Below are positions 29,320 to 37,855 of a DNA stretch of 64,000 nucleotides, one piece after another. The notes under the pieces were generated by a model. The model was not told where the DNA came from, made no database searches, and was given only the letters and a program-made list of their open reading frames with translations. The stretch is taken from the NCBI RefSeq assembly GCF_006171285.1, contig NZ_CP040889.1:868001-932000 (forward strand), written 5' to 3'. The translations under genes and the position numbers were made by a program. The DNA comes from Leclercia adecarboxylata. GTDB lineage: Bacteria; Pseudomonadota; Gammaproteobacteria; Enterobacterales; Enterobacteriaceae. Position 1 is the first letter of the stretch, and each line of letters opens with the position of its first letter.

Positions 29320-29466
29320 CTAGCCTGGGTTGTAGATCCCTGCAGTGGACTGTGCCGTCTCTAAATTTGCCAACAGCGCCACGGTAATGAAGTGACCTTT
29401 ACTGTTCATGTAACGAGGGATTACTTCGGCGATATCCATCGCGACGACGATAAAGATTCCTTTCAT
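29320..29466 (-). CDS. Small ORF (48 aa) at end of immunity array, possible remnant
   Basis: A 48-residue frame starting MKGIFIVVAMDIAEV follows the last immunity gene with the same junction as between the last two copies (stop, three bases, then ATGAAAGGA). After those nine bases it no longer matches the family, so it may be what is left of a fifth immunity copy, or simply a chance frame. No product family is recognised. Confidence 0.35.
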   Translation of the reverse strand: MKGIFIVVAMDIAEVIPRYMNSKGHFITVALLANLETAQSTAGIYNPG

Positions 29467-29469
29467 CTC

Positions 29470-30177
29470 TTATCGCCCCACATCCATGTCACAGCGCATA
29501 CGATCCCAGCCGGTATAGTTTTTCACTTCGGGGACTGTATCGGGTAAATCCTGCCAGTTCGTTTTAAGTTGTTGCGAACTGCCTTCAAGCCCTTGCTTAG
29601 TCATGTAGATCATCCCCCAGGACCAGCCAGGAGATTGGGGTTCCAGTTTCCCGTGTACATTATTTCCCATACCGTCATCGACGGTATATTTAATCCCAGG
29701 TCCACCAGGCAGAATACGCGGATCTTCAAACGGCTTTGACGACATATAGAGCCGATGTTTGGTCTGCAAAAAGCCCTGATCGTTGACAACGGTAAAAGAT
29801 ACGGCATCTTCGGCAGGCGCTCTGTTATCCCCGTTCGGTTCATTATGTCCGGGAGCAAAGCCAACCGCCCTCCAGGTTTCGCCATAATCTTTCGAAACAA
29901 GGAATCCATCTACCTCCCAGTTTGGGATAGAAATATAACGTTCTGAAGGATGAATAAATTTGCGGGTGAATATTCGATAAAACTGAAAGTAAGGCTGTGA
30001 ATGAATGCCACGCTTTGTATCGGTATACCAGAGCTCTCCCTGACAATCCCAGCCTTTGAGTTCCAGATAGCGATGGTTATCGAACCGATAAACCACCTGA
30101 GTCGGCGGCTCTTTCGCGATACCCTTCGCAGTCAGTAGAATAGTCATCACTGCGAGAACAGCACATAATCCTTTCAT
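29470..30177 (-). CDS. Tli3-like T6SS immunity protein, copy 4 from toxin
   Basis: Predicted periplasmic protein of 235 residues that would neutralise the Tle3-type lipase encoded upstream. It has a Sec signal peptide (MKGLCAVLAVMTILLTAKGIA), then the family pattern VVYRFDNHRYLELKGWDCQGELWY, FIHPSERYISI and a C-terminal GWDRMRCDMD. Two conserved cysteines could form a disulfide. It is the most distant from the toxin and, with copy 2, differs most in the segment after GGPGI. It starts three bases after the stop of the preceding copy. The Tli3 assignment rests on recalled family resemblance plus the Tle3 neighbour. Confidence 0.75.
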   Translation of the reverse strand: MKGLCAVLAVMTILLTAKGIAKEPPTQVVYRFDNHRYLELKGWDCQGELWYTDTKRGIHSQPYFQFYRIFTRKFIHPSERYISIPNWEVDGFLVSKDYGETWRAVGFAPGHNEPNGDNRAPAEDAVSFTVVNDQGFLQTKHRLYMSSKPFEDPRILPGGPGIKYTVDDGMGNNVHGKLEPQSPGWSWGMIYMTKQGLEGSSQQLKTNWQDLPDTVPEVKNYTGWDRMRCDMDVGR

Positions 30178-30180
30178 CTC

Positions 30181-30888
30181 TTATCGCCCCGCATCCATGT
30201 CACAACGCATACGATCCCAGCCGGTATAGTTTTTCACTTCAGGGACTTTGTCGGGTAGGCCCTGATAGTTTACTTTAAACTGGGCCGTATCATCTTTTAG
30301 AGCTTGTTTAGTAATATAATCCAGCCCCCAGGCAAGGCCAGAAGAGCCAAGTTTCAGTTTCCCATGTACAGTGCCTCCCATACCATCGTCTACAGTATAT
30401 TCAATGCCTGGGCCGCCAGGCAGAATACGCGGATCTTCAAACGGCTTTGACGACATATAGAGCCGGTGTTTGGTCTGCAAAAAGCCCTGATCGTTGACAA
30501 CGGTAAAGGACACGGCATCTTCGGCAGGCGCTCTGTTATCCCCGTTCGGTTCATTATGTCCGGGAGCAAAGCCAACCGCCCTCCAGGTTTGACCATAATC
30601 TTTCGAAACAAGGAAGCCATCTACCTCCCAGTTTGGGATAGAAATATAACGTTCTGAAGGATGGATAAATTTACGGGTGAATATTCGATAAAACTGAAAG
30701 TAAGGCTGTGAATGAATGCCCCGCTTTGTATCGGTATACCAGAGTTCCCCTTCACAACCCCACCCCTTAAGCTCCAGGTAACGATGATCATCAAACCGAT
30801 AAACCACCTGCGTAGGTGGCTCTTTCGCCAAACTATTCGCAGTCAGTAAAATAGTGGCCACTGCGAAAACTATACATAGTCCTTTCAT
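30181..30888 (-). CDS. Tli3-like T6SS immunity protein, copy 3 from toxin
   Basis: Paralogue of 235 residues with signal peptide MKGLCIVFAVATILLTANSLA and the same core as its neighbours. The middle (IFTRKFIHPSERYISIPNWEV and the NGDNRAPAEDAVSF loop) is almost the same as in the copy at 29470, while residues after about 165 (GMGGTVHGKLKLGSSGLAW) are its own. ATG 30888 is preferred; a GTG directly before it follows the stop codon of the upstream copy, so translation is probably coupled. Divergent C-terminal segments suggest specificity for different toxin variants (inference). Confidence 0.75.
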   Translation of the reverse strand: MKGLCIVFAVATILLTANSLAKEPPTQVVYRFDDHRYLELKGWGCEGELWYTDTKRGIHSQPYFQFYRIFTRKFIHPSERYISIPNWEVDGFLVSKDYGQTWRAVGFAPGHNEPNGDNRAPAEDAVSFTVVNDQGFLQTKHRLYMSSKPFEDPRILPGGPGIEYTVDDGMGGTVHGKLKLGSSGLAWGLDYITKQALKDDTAQFKVNYQGLPDKVPEVKNYTGWDRMRCDMDAGR

Positions 30889-30891
30889 CAC

Positions 30892-31590
30892 TTATCGCCC
30901 CGCATCCATGTCACAGCGCATCCGATCCCAGCCTGTGTAGCCTTTAACTTCAGGTACTTTGTCGGGTAGGCCCTGATAGTTTTGTTCATGGCTTACCACT
31001 TTTCCTTCAAGCCATCCCTTTGTGAAGTACACCATTCCCCATTTCCAACCGGGAAAGTCTGGGCTTATTGACTGGACGGTTCCATCTTCAAGGGTGTATG
31101 TGATACCTGGACCACCGGAGACAACGCGTGGATCATCAAACGGCTTTGACGACATATAGAGCCGATGTTTGGTCTGCAAAAATCCCTGATCGTTGACAAC
31201 GGTAAATGATAATACGTCTTCGGCGGGAGCGTAATCATCACCATTTGGTTCATTATGCCCTGGAGCAAAGCCAACCGCCCTCCAGGTTTCGCCATAATCT
31301 TTCGAAACAAGGAAACCATCCACTTCCCAGTTTGGGATAGAAATATAACGTTCTGAAGGATGAATAAATTTGCTGGTGAATATTCGATAAAACTGAAAGT
31401 AAGGCTGTGAATGAATGCCCCGCTTTGTATCGGTATACCAGAGTTCCCCTTCACAACCCCAGCCCTTTAGCTCCAGGTAACGATGATCATCAAACCGATA
31501 AACTACCTGCGTCGGCGGCTCTTTCGCGAAGCTATTCGCAGTCAGTAAAATAGTGGCTACTGCGAAAACAATACATAATCCTTTCATCAT
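30892..31590 (-). CDS. Tli3-like T6SS immunity protein, copy 2 from toxin
   Basis: Paralogue of 232 residues with signal peptide ending NSFA. It is mosaic: the N-terminal half follows the copies at 29470 and 30181 (GIHSQPYFQFYRIFT, IPNWEVDGFLVSKDYG), whereas from about residue 145 to the end it is identical in protein to the copy at 31591 (FDDPRVVSGGPGITYTLEDG). Tandem ATGs stand directly after the TAA of the upstream copy; either could be used. The sharp switch in similarity points to recombination or gene conversion within the array. Confidence 0.75.
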   Translation of the reverse strand: MMKGLCIVFAVATILLTANSFAKEPPTQVVYRFDDHRYLELKGWGCEGELWYTDTKRGIHSQPYFQFYRIFTSKFIHPSERYISIPNWEVDGFLVSKDYGETWRAVGFAPGHNEPNGDDYAPAEDVLSFTVVNDQGFLQTKHRLYMSSKPFDDPRVVSGGPGITYTLEDGTVQSISPDFPGWKWGMVYFTKGWLEGKVVSHEQNYQGLPDKVPEVKGYTGWDRMRCDMDAGR

Positions 31591-32286
31591 TTATCGCCCC
31601 GCATCCATGTCACAGCGCATCCGATCCCAGCCTGTGTAGCCTTTAACTTCAGGTACTTTGTCGGGTAGGCCCTGATAGTTTTGTTCATGGCTTACCACTT
31701 TTCCTTCAAGCCATCCCTTTGTGAAGTACACCATTCCCCATTTCCAACCGGGAAAGTCTGGGCTTATTGACTGGACGGTTCCATCTTCAAGGGTGTATGT
31801 GATACCTGGACCACCGGAGACAACGCGTGGATCATCAAACGGCTTTGACGACATATAGAGCCGATGTTTGGTCTGCAAAAAGCCCTGATCGTTGACAACG
31901 GTAAAAGAGAGAACATCTTCATAGGGCGCATAATCATCCCCATTCGGTTCATTATGACCTGGCGCAAAGCGCACACCTGCCCAAGTTTTTCCATAATCCT
32001 TCGATACGCGAAAGCCATCTGCGCCCCAACCAGTTATTGCAATATAACGTTCTGAAGGATGGATAAATTTTCGGGTAAATAGACGATAAAATTGCGAGAA
32101 AATTTGTGAACGAATCTTTTTTCGGGTGTCTGTATACCAGAGTTCACCTTCGCAATCCCAGCCTTTCAGCTCAAGGTAACGATGATCATCAAACCGATAA
32201 ACCACCTGCGTAGGTGGTTCTTTCGCGAAACTATTCGCAGTCAGTAAAATAGTGGCCACTGCGAAAACTATACATAGTCCTTTCAT
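31591..32286 (-). CDS. Tli3-like T6SS immunity protein, copy 1 (next to toxin)
   Basis: First immunity gene after the lipase, 231 residues, with a Sec signal peptide (MKGLCIVFAVATILLTANSFA). Its N-terminal half is distinct (TRKKIRSQIFSQFYRLFT, ITGWGADGFRVSKDYG). Its C-terminal half is shared with the next copy. ATG 32286 follows AAGGA with good spacing and lies 9 bases after the toxin stop; the in-frame TTG at 32292 is rejected. As the gene nearest the toxin it is the best candidate for the cognate antidote. Confidence 0.78.
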   Translation of the reverse strand: MKGLCIVFAVATILLTANSFAKEPPTQVVYRFDDHRYLELKGWDCEGELWYTDTRKKIRSQIFSQFYRLFTRKFIHPSERYIAITGWGADGFRVSKDYGKTWAGVRFAPGHNEPNGDDYAPYEDVLSFTVVNDQGFLQTKHRLYMSSKPFDDPRVVSGGPGITYTLEDGTVQSISPDFPGWKWGMVYFTKGWLEGKVVSHEQNYQGLPDKVPEVKGYTGWDRMRCDMDAGR

Positions 32287-32295
32287 GCTCAATCC

Positions 32296-34431
32296 TTAAG
32301 CCAACTGGCTGTCACTTTTAGGTTTTGGCAATTCCCATTGCAATAACTTCCTTTCCTGAAAGTCTTCTGTTTTGAAAACGCCCATATCGACATACTTTGG
32401 GTTACGAACATTAGGTCGGATACCGGCATAATCATTCTTTACGCCGTAATTACCTTGAGGCAGCACTTCATCAGGTCTATTCATATAGTTTTTAGTGGTA
32501 CCTATTGGTAACCTACCTGTCCGAAAGTACTCTTTAACTTCACTATTTTTATTTAATGGATCTCGCCAGTCCGCCAGATGTAACAACTCCTCCCAGAACT
32601 TCCCTGCCTTAAAATCAAACGATTTGCACTGCCCAATCGCAAGGTCAAAGGCCATCGCCTGAGACGGCGCAAACTCGCTCATCACTATGGAAGAGTGCTG
32701 GCTGTACCCTACCGGGTCGGTTTTCTGCCACTCTTTTTCCAGCTCTTCACGGGTTTTTAACCAGGTAACAGACAGTACCGGATACTCTTTTGAACCCGTA
32801 ACCTTGCCTTCAATGACTGTATGTTTACGGGCAATACTTTCAATCTCAAGTTCATCAGGCGTTAAGACATGCCCCGGCTTCCAGCTAATACGCTGATAGC
32901 TGTTGAGCATATACATTGCACAGTCCGTGCGCTTAATAGCGCTGGCTTTGGCGGAATAGGAGATGTAAGCGTCCGGACTGTCCGGATCGATATAATAGGT
33001 ATAAGGTTTGTCACTGGTTTTTGGATCGTTATCAGGACGGTTATCCTGCCCCTGGAGTTTAAACATAAACGGCTCCGGTAATTCCTCGCCATTAATCACC
33101 ACATCACGAAAGTTATAACTGCTGTTCGTCAGGAATGCATATTCTGCATCCCCCTCCTTTTGTGGCGGTAACTTAAAAGGATTTGCGTCCGGGGCTTTTC
33201 CCACCTCACCGTGCTGGTAAAAGACGCGCTGATACAGATTAGGAATATCACGGGCTATTTTCTGAGGGATGCCCCGCCAGCCGAACCCCTGCACATTCTC
33301 CAGCGACACGACGCCGTCGTTCGGGCAAAAGTAGTTGTACACCTTGCCGTCATTGCTCCGGCAATATCGGTCATCGGTTCGCAGCGGGTTATCGGAAGGT
33401 TTACGCAGGGTACAGGAGGCTTCAAGCGCCAGTATTTCACTCTCCGATATATTCCCCCCCCCTTTCCATTGCGTATACATCAGGTTGCAGAAGTTTTTGA
33501 AGGTGTTCTGTCTTGCGGCGTTGGTCTGTTGGTATCCAGGCTGAATATTTTCAGCCACGCGTGATTCCAGAGAGTATGGGGAGTGGTTAAGAATGACACA
33601 ATTTACCGGATCATATCCGGCTTGTTTAACCAGCATATTTGCAAGCATAGTAATAATCGTGCCCTGACTGTGCGCAACGATATTGATTACGTCGTTGCGC
33701 GTCACCAGCGGCTGACGAATCTGAATAATCAAATCCGCCAGTCGTTGAGCGGCAAAAAACTGATAAATGCGGTGCGGGTTTTCATAAACAGGATGCGTAA
33801 AGTCCCCTCCATTCAAGTGCAGAGAAGCAAATCCCGCTGCGGCCACACCGAACCCACCCGCACCCGGCCCTAACATATCCGGGATAGTGGTGGTGGCATT
33901 AGCGAAGGTCCCGCCATTTTTGGCAAAGTGCATATCGAGCACATTTTTGAAGTTATCGTTCTGGTACTTAAAGGGTCCTATACCATCATTACCCAGCGCC
34001 TTTTTATTCTCCGGGTTATGTTCCTGATACGCATCATAGGGCAGACGGGCGTTATCACTCAGCTTTCCGACCTCTTCCCGGTAGCGCTTCTGGTCTGCCC
34101 GGTAGTCGTCAAATGTCACCGGTTTATATCCCCAGTAAAACGGGATGATGGGCGAGCGACCGGGGTCGGCGATTCGGTAGTCTTTCCATTCATGGGGATA
34201 AAAATCCTGCCGGTTAAGCCGTTTCCCCAGTCCTTTAAGAATTCCCTTCTCCTGATTCTGGTAGGCTTCACCCACGTCGTTCACCCCGTGAACCAGAATC
34301 ACGATACCCGGCATCGGGCGCGGCACCCCGACACTTCGCGTCTGCGCAACTTCTCCCAGACTTTTATGTACCGGAATATCGCCCTCAGAAATCACACGCG
34401 GTGCGTAGGGTCTGGTCTTCGTCTCCGTCAT
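32296..34431 (-). CDS. Tle3-type T6SS phospholipase effector (alpha/beta hydrolase)
   Basis: Antibacterial lipase of 711 residues, expected to attack membrane phospholipids in the periplasm of a rival after type VI delivery. Visible features: ILVHGVND near residue 45 (oxyanion-hole region), nucleophile elbow AHSQGT with Ser255, and probable acid and base Asp372 (PNDGVVS) and His407 (YQHGEVG) by comparison with Tle3 enzymes. The C-terminal part (about 560-711) resembles DUF3274. There is no signal peptide, as expected for a T6SS cargo, and no PAAR or VgrG fusion. It leads a single operon with four immunity genes. A VgrG or DUF4123 adaptor usually sits beside Tle3 but is absent here. Confidence 0.82.
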   Translation of the reverse strand: MTETKTRPYAPRVISEGDIPVHKSLGEVAQTRSVGVPRPMPGIVILVHGVNDVGEAYQNQEKGILKGLGKRLNRQDFYPHEWKDYRIADPGRSPIIPFYWGYKPVTFDDYRADQKRYREEVGKLSDNARLPYDAYQEHNPENKKALGNDGIGPFKYQNDNFKNVLDMHFAKNGGTFANATTTIPDMLGPGAGGFGVAAAGFASLHLNGGDFTHPVYENPHRIYQFFAAQRLADLIIQIRQPLVTRNDVINIVAHSQGTIITMLANMLVKQAGYDPVNCVILNHSPYSLESRVAENIQPGYQQTNAARQNTFKNFCNLMYTQWKGGGNISESEILALEASCTLRKPSDNPLRTDDRYCRSNDGKVYNYFCPNDGVVSLENVQGFGWRGIPQKIARDIPNLYQRVFYQHGEVGKAPDANPFKLPPQKEGDAEYAFLTNSSYNFRDVVINGEELPEPFMFKLQGQDNRPDNDPKTSDKPYTYYIDPDSPDAYISYSAKASAIKRTDCAMYMLNSYQRISWKPGHVLTPDELEIESIARKHTVIEGKVTGSKEYPVLSVTWLKTREELEKEWQKTDPVGYSQHSSIVMSEFAPSQAMAFDLAIGQCKSFDFKAGKFWEELLHLADWRDPLNKNSEVKEYFRTGRLPIGTTKNYMNRPDEVLPQGNYGVKNDYAGIRPNVRNPKYVDMGVFKTEDFQERKLLQWELPKPKSDSQLA

Positions 34432-34919
34432 TCCATCAGCTCCATTTTGTAATAATAGTCTCTGTCCAGCGAAGGCTCGCTTAATTCCTCTGTTCCTGTA
34501 AATGAATGAACATCAGGAATAATGTTTTTGTTATGAGTTATATATAATAAATATCGATTTAGATGGCCTACTGCTGAACTGCTTCGGTTTCCCTGCCATA
34601 GTCGAGCATCCTTTAATAAATGGTAAGTTTATTTTAAATAATAAACCCAAGCCTGTTATTAAAATATGATTTAGATAAGCAGAATCAGATATTGTCGAGA
34701 TAAAGGCATTCACTCAATAAATTTACAACAATAGATTAATTGCGCAAATATAAAAATAAGCGCCTTCATAACCAATTTAAATAACAAAATGATGAACAGA
34801 TTATTTAACCGGCAGCTTCATTCGCCGGGTGGCGGCTGCGCCTTACCCGGCCTACGAAAATGCACGCCCTTGTAGGCCGGGCAAGCGAAGCGCCGCCCGG
34901 CAAACAGACCGCACCCAAG
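34432..34919. other. AT-rich gap upstream of toxin operon, no gene seen
   Basis: About 370 AT-rich bases, likely promoter DNA for the toxin operon, then a REP pair. A 60-codon frame on the minus strand at 34531-34713 lacks supporting features and is not called. The low GC beside a GC-rich neighbour suggests the toxin module was acquired here. Confidence 0.55.
34824..34901. repeat. Inverted REP pair (BIME)
   Basis: GCCGGGTGGCGGCTGCGCC...CCGGCCTAC (34824-34855) faces GTAGGCCGGGCAAGCG...CGCCCGGC (34872-34901). It lies 19 bases beyond the P-type ATPase stop and probably protects or ends that transcript. Confidence 0.85.
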
Positions 34920-36812
34920 CTAGATCCTTTCCTCAAACCGTAACAAACGCCCCGCATTCCCCAGCACCAGCAGGGTACTCATATTATGCAAAATCGCGGC
35001 GATCACCGCGCCGGAAGCGCCTAACCAGCCAAAAGCGGCGGCGGCGACGATAACCAGCGTCCAGCCGAGGCCTATCATCACGTTGATTTGCAGGGTGCGG
35101 CGACAGCGGCGGCTTAAGCGCACGCAGGTCCCGAGACGGCGCAGGTCGCCGCCAATCAGCACGATATCCGCCGATGCCATGGCGATATCCGACCCGCCCG
35201 CCCCCATCGCTACGCCGACCACGCCCGCTTTTATCGCCAGCGAATCGTTGATGCCATCCCCGACCACCATCGGGCGAAAGCCGTTGTCGATCTGCACTCT
35301 CACCTGATGCAGCTTGTCAGCGGGCAACGCCCCGGCAATCACCTGCTCAATGCCAACGCTGCTGGCGATGCGCTGCGCCACCGTCTCGCGATCGCCGGTG
35401 AGCAACAGCTGCTGCTGAAGCCCCAGGTCGCGCAGCTGCGCCATCGCGTCGGGCGCCTCGTCGCGCAGGCTGTCGGCAAGCAAAATCCAGCCCAGAAAAC
35501 GCCCCGCCAGCGTCAGGCCCACTATCGGCCCGTCGTGGATCGGTTGTGGCGGGATATCCACGGCCCGGGTGGTTAATAATTCAGGCCTGCCGAGACAGGC
35601 CTCCCCCGCCGCTGTCGTGGCGGAGACGCCCAGCCCCTGATGCTCGCGCACGTTTTCAAGCGGCGGCCAGGCGCTTTGTGGCGCGATGCTGACCAGCGCC
35701 CGGCTGACCGGGTGGCTGCTGGTGGCACCGAGACTGGCCGCCAGCGCCGCCAGCACTTCCGGCGACTCACCCGCCTGCGGGCGCAGGGCATGAAGCTGCA
35801 GTTTGCCGTGGGTGAGCGTGCCGGTTTTGTCGATAATCACCGCGTTGAGTTCGGCGAGCTCTTCGAGGAACGCCGCGCCGCGAATCAAAATACCGTGGCG
35901 CGCGGCGACGGTCAGACCGGCGACAGAGGTCGCAGGCGCCGAGAGCACCAGCGCGCAGGGGCAGGCAGCAACCAGCACGGCGAGCATCGCCTGGTTATCC
36001 TGGGTCAAAAACCAGGTGCTGGCGGCGATCAGCAACACCAGCAGCAGGTAGCGCGCCGCGTGGCGCTCCAGCAGGCGGGCGATCGGCGGGCTGGCCTGCT
36101 CCGCGCTCTGCATCAGGGCGATAACGCGCCCGAGGGTGGAGGTTTCACCGGTGCGCGTCACTTCGATACGTAACCGCCCGTCGAGGCTGATCGCCCCGCC
36201 GTAGACCTCCATACCCGGTTTCACCTCCAGCGGCACGGATTCCCCGGTGATCGGCGCGGTATCGAGGCTCGCCTGCCCGTCCAGCACGCGGCCGTCGGCG
36301 GGCAAGCGGTCCCCCGCCCGCACCTCAACAACATCCCCCGCCACCAGCTCCTGATTGTCGATATCCTGCAAATTGCCGTCGGCATCAACGCGCCGGGCGC
36401 GGCTGCGGGTGAGTTTGCTGAGCGCCTCAATCGCCTCCTGCGAACCCATCACGCTGCGCTCTTCAAGAATATGCCCGACGGTCATGATCAGCGGCAGCAC
36501 CGCGGCGGTAAGCAGATCCCCGGTCGCCCACGAGCCCAACAGGGCCAGCGCCACCAGTTGATCGGTGATGCCGTGCAGGCTGGGATGACGCAGGCTGTAA
36601 AAGGCGTGGCGCAGCAGCGGAATGCCGACCATCAACGAGGCGACCCCCAGCAGCACATCCGCGACGGCAACCTGTTCCGGCGCCAGCCCGCGCCACAGCA
36701 GGCCGAGAATTAAGGTGCCGCTGGCAAACAGGGCCAGAACCAGCTGACGGGCGATGTTGCGCTGTTCCTGATGGCTTAACGCACTTCCCGGCGTGAGAGA
36801 ATCAATGCTCAT
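34920..36812 (-). CDS. Heavy-metal P1B-type ATPase without N-terminal metal-binding domain
   Basis: Inner-membrane metal pump of 630 residues. Motifs: metal-site Cys-Pro-Cys at residues 284-286 (AACPCALVLS), phosphorylation site DKTGT with Asp328, the P1B marker SSHPVSRAL, and a hinge GDGINDSLAIKAG. The protein starts almost directly at the first membrane helices; the usual HMA domain (GMxCxxC) is missing. CPC metal sites occur in Cu, Zn and Cd pumps, so the ion cannot be fixed. It overlaps the HflK-like gene by an ATGA, making it the last gene of a four-gene SPFH operon. Pseudomonas HmtA is a recalled possible relative. Confidence 0.88.
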   Translation of the reverse strand: MSIDSLTPGSALSHQEQRNIARQLVLALFASGTLILGLLWRGLAPEQVAVADVLLGVASLMVGIPLLRHAFYSLRHPSLHGITDQLVALALLGSWATGDLLTAAVLPLIMTVGHILEERSVMGSQEAIEALSKLTRSRARRVDADGNLQDIDNQELVAGDVVEVRAGDRLPADGRVLDGQASLDTAPITGESVPLEVKPGMEVYGGAISLDGRLRIEVTRTGETSTLGRVIALMQSAEQASPPIARLLERHAARYLLLVLLIAASTWFLTQDNQAMLAVLVAACPCALVLSAPATSVAGLTVAARHGILIRGAAFLEELAELNAVIIDKTGTLTHGKLQLHALRPQAGESPEVLAALAASLGATSSHPVSRALVSIAPQSAWPPLENVREHQGLGVSATTAAGEACLGRPELLTTRAVDIPPQPIHDGPIVGLTLAGRFLGWILLADSLRDEAPDAMAQLRDLGLQQQLLLTGDRETVAQRIASSVGIEQVIAGALPADKLHQVRVQIDNGFRPMVVGDGINDSLAIKAGVVGVAMGAGGSDIAMASADIVLIGGDLRRLGTCVRLSRRCRRTLQINVMIGLGWTLVIVAAAAFGWLGASGAVIAAILHNMSTLLVLGNAGRLLRFEERI

Positions 36813-37855
36813 TTTGAAGAGGGTTCCTTTTGCCCGGCCGCCTGCAGGATCAGGTTTGCATCATCCTGCGGTGAAACGGTAATGACGGAGGCGGCCTGGG
36901 CGAGGATCGCCGCCATGCGTTCACGGTACACGCGCGCCAGCAGGTCCGGGTCGTGCGGCGCGTTGGCTAATCGGGTGATCATCGCGGTGTCGGCCTCGGC
37001 TTTGGCGACCTTTTCTCGCGCCTGCGCCTGGGCGGCCTGGCGCGTCTGGTCGGCCTGCTGCGTGGCTTTTTGCCGGATGACGGACGCATCGGTACTGGCG
37101 GTGGCTATCGCCTGAGACGCCTTCTGGCTGGCGGTGAGTACCGCATTAAACGCGGCGACCGTGGTGGCAGGCAGCGTTGACTGCACGGTGACGCGCTCCA
37201 GGGTAATGCCGGGCGAACTGCCCGCCTGGGCGAGGCGCTGCAGATTTTGCTCGATATTACGCTGCACGTCGCTACGCAGACGTTCACGCTGCCCGGCGAG
37301 GTTGGTCTCGTTGCTGACCATTTCCGGGCGTGCCACCAGGATGGTATCGAGATCGCGCCCGGCGCAGACCGCCACCGCCGCGCGCTCCACCAGCCGGTCG
37401 AGGGCGGGGATCACATGTTCCCCCTGCAACACATACTGCTCAGGGTCGTTGACGCGGTAAAACACGCTGATATCCAGCTGCACCACCCCCGCATCTCCGG
37501 TCAGCAAATAGCCCGAACCGGCTAACGCATCGCTGTTGTTGTCATCGCGCATATCCGCATGCAGCGCCTCGGGGGAGCGCAACAGGGCGCTAACGCGATG
37601 CTCGATCACGCGATCCGGTGCCGGAACCATCACCACCTCATCAACCGGCTTCGGCCAGCTCAGCAGTAAGCCGGGTTCGGCGACACGCTGCAGAGCGCCA
37701 AAATGCAGCACCACGGCGCGGCTGTCAGCGGGCACCTGGCGGATATTCGAAAACAGCCAGCTTGCGGCAGCCAGAAGGGTCAACCCGAGCAGGGCATAAA
37801 AGGCGAGCCGGATGGATTGCGTCCAGGGCCCGGCAGGCGTTGGCATCTCACTCAT
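36809..37855 (-). CDS. SPFH/Band 7 protein, HflK-like
   Basis: Predicted 348-residue membrane-anchored protein with one N-terminal helix (IRLAFYALLGLTLLAAASWLF), an SPFH domain from about residue 45 (VPADSRAVVLHFGALQRV) and a long Ala/Gln-rich coiled coil around 230-310. It resembles the protease modulator HflK, but the canonical hfq-hflX-hflKC context is absent and the gene sits between an HflC-like protein and a metal ATPase. ATG 37855 overlaps the end of the upstream gene; an in-frame upstream codon at 37879 is less likely. Probable role: a scaffold ring around the ATPase (inference). Confidence 0.85.
   Translation of the reverse strand: MSEMPTPAGPWTQSIRLAFYALLGLTLLAAASWLFSNIRQVPADSRAVVLHFGALQRVAEPGLLLSWPKPVDEVVMVPAPDRVIEHRVSALLRSPEALHADMRDDNNSDALAGSGYLLTGDAGVVQLDISVFYRVNDPEQYVLQGEHVIPALDRLVERAAVAVCAGRDLDTILVARPEMVSNETNLAGQRERLRSDVQRNIEQNLQRLAQAGSSPGITLERVTVQSTLPATTVAAFNAVLTASQKASQAIATASTDASVIRQKATQQADQTRQAAQAQAREKVAKAEADTAMITRLANAPHDPDLLARVYRERMAAILAQAASVITVSPQDDANLILQAAGQKEPSSK

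Noticed and set aside
29320..34431. Type VI secretion gene cluster
   Set aside because: Only an effector and immunity genes are present; no tss, hcp, vgrG or PAAR gene is visible.
34531..34713. 60-codon frame upstream of the Tle3 gene (minus strand)
   Set aside because: AT-rich, without a clear ribosome site or family; likely chance.
34920..36812. ZntA or CopA orthologue
   Set aside because: No N-terminal HMA domain with GMxCxxC, and the operon context differs; only the P1B class can be stated.
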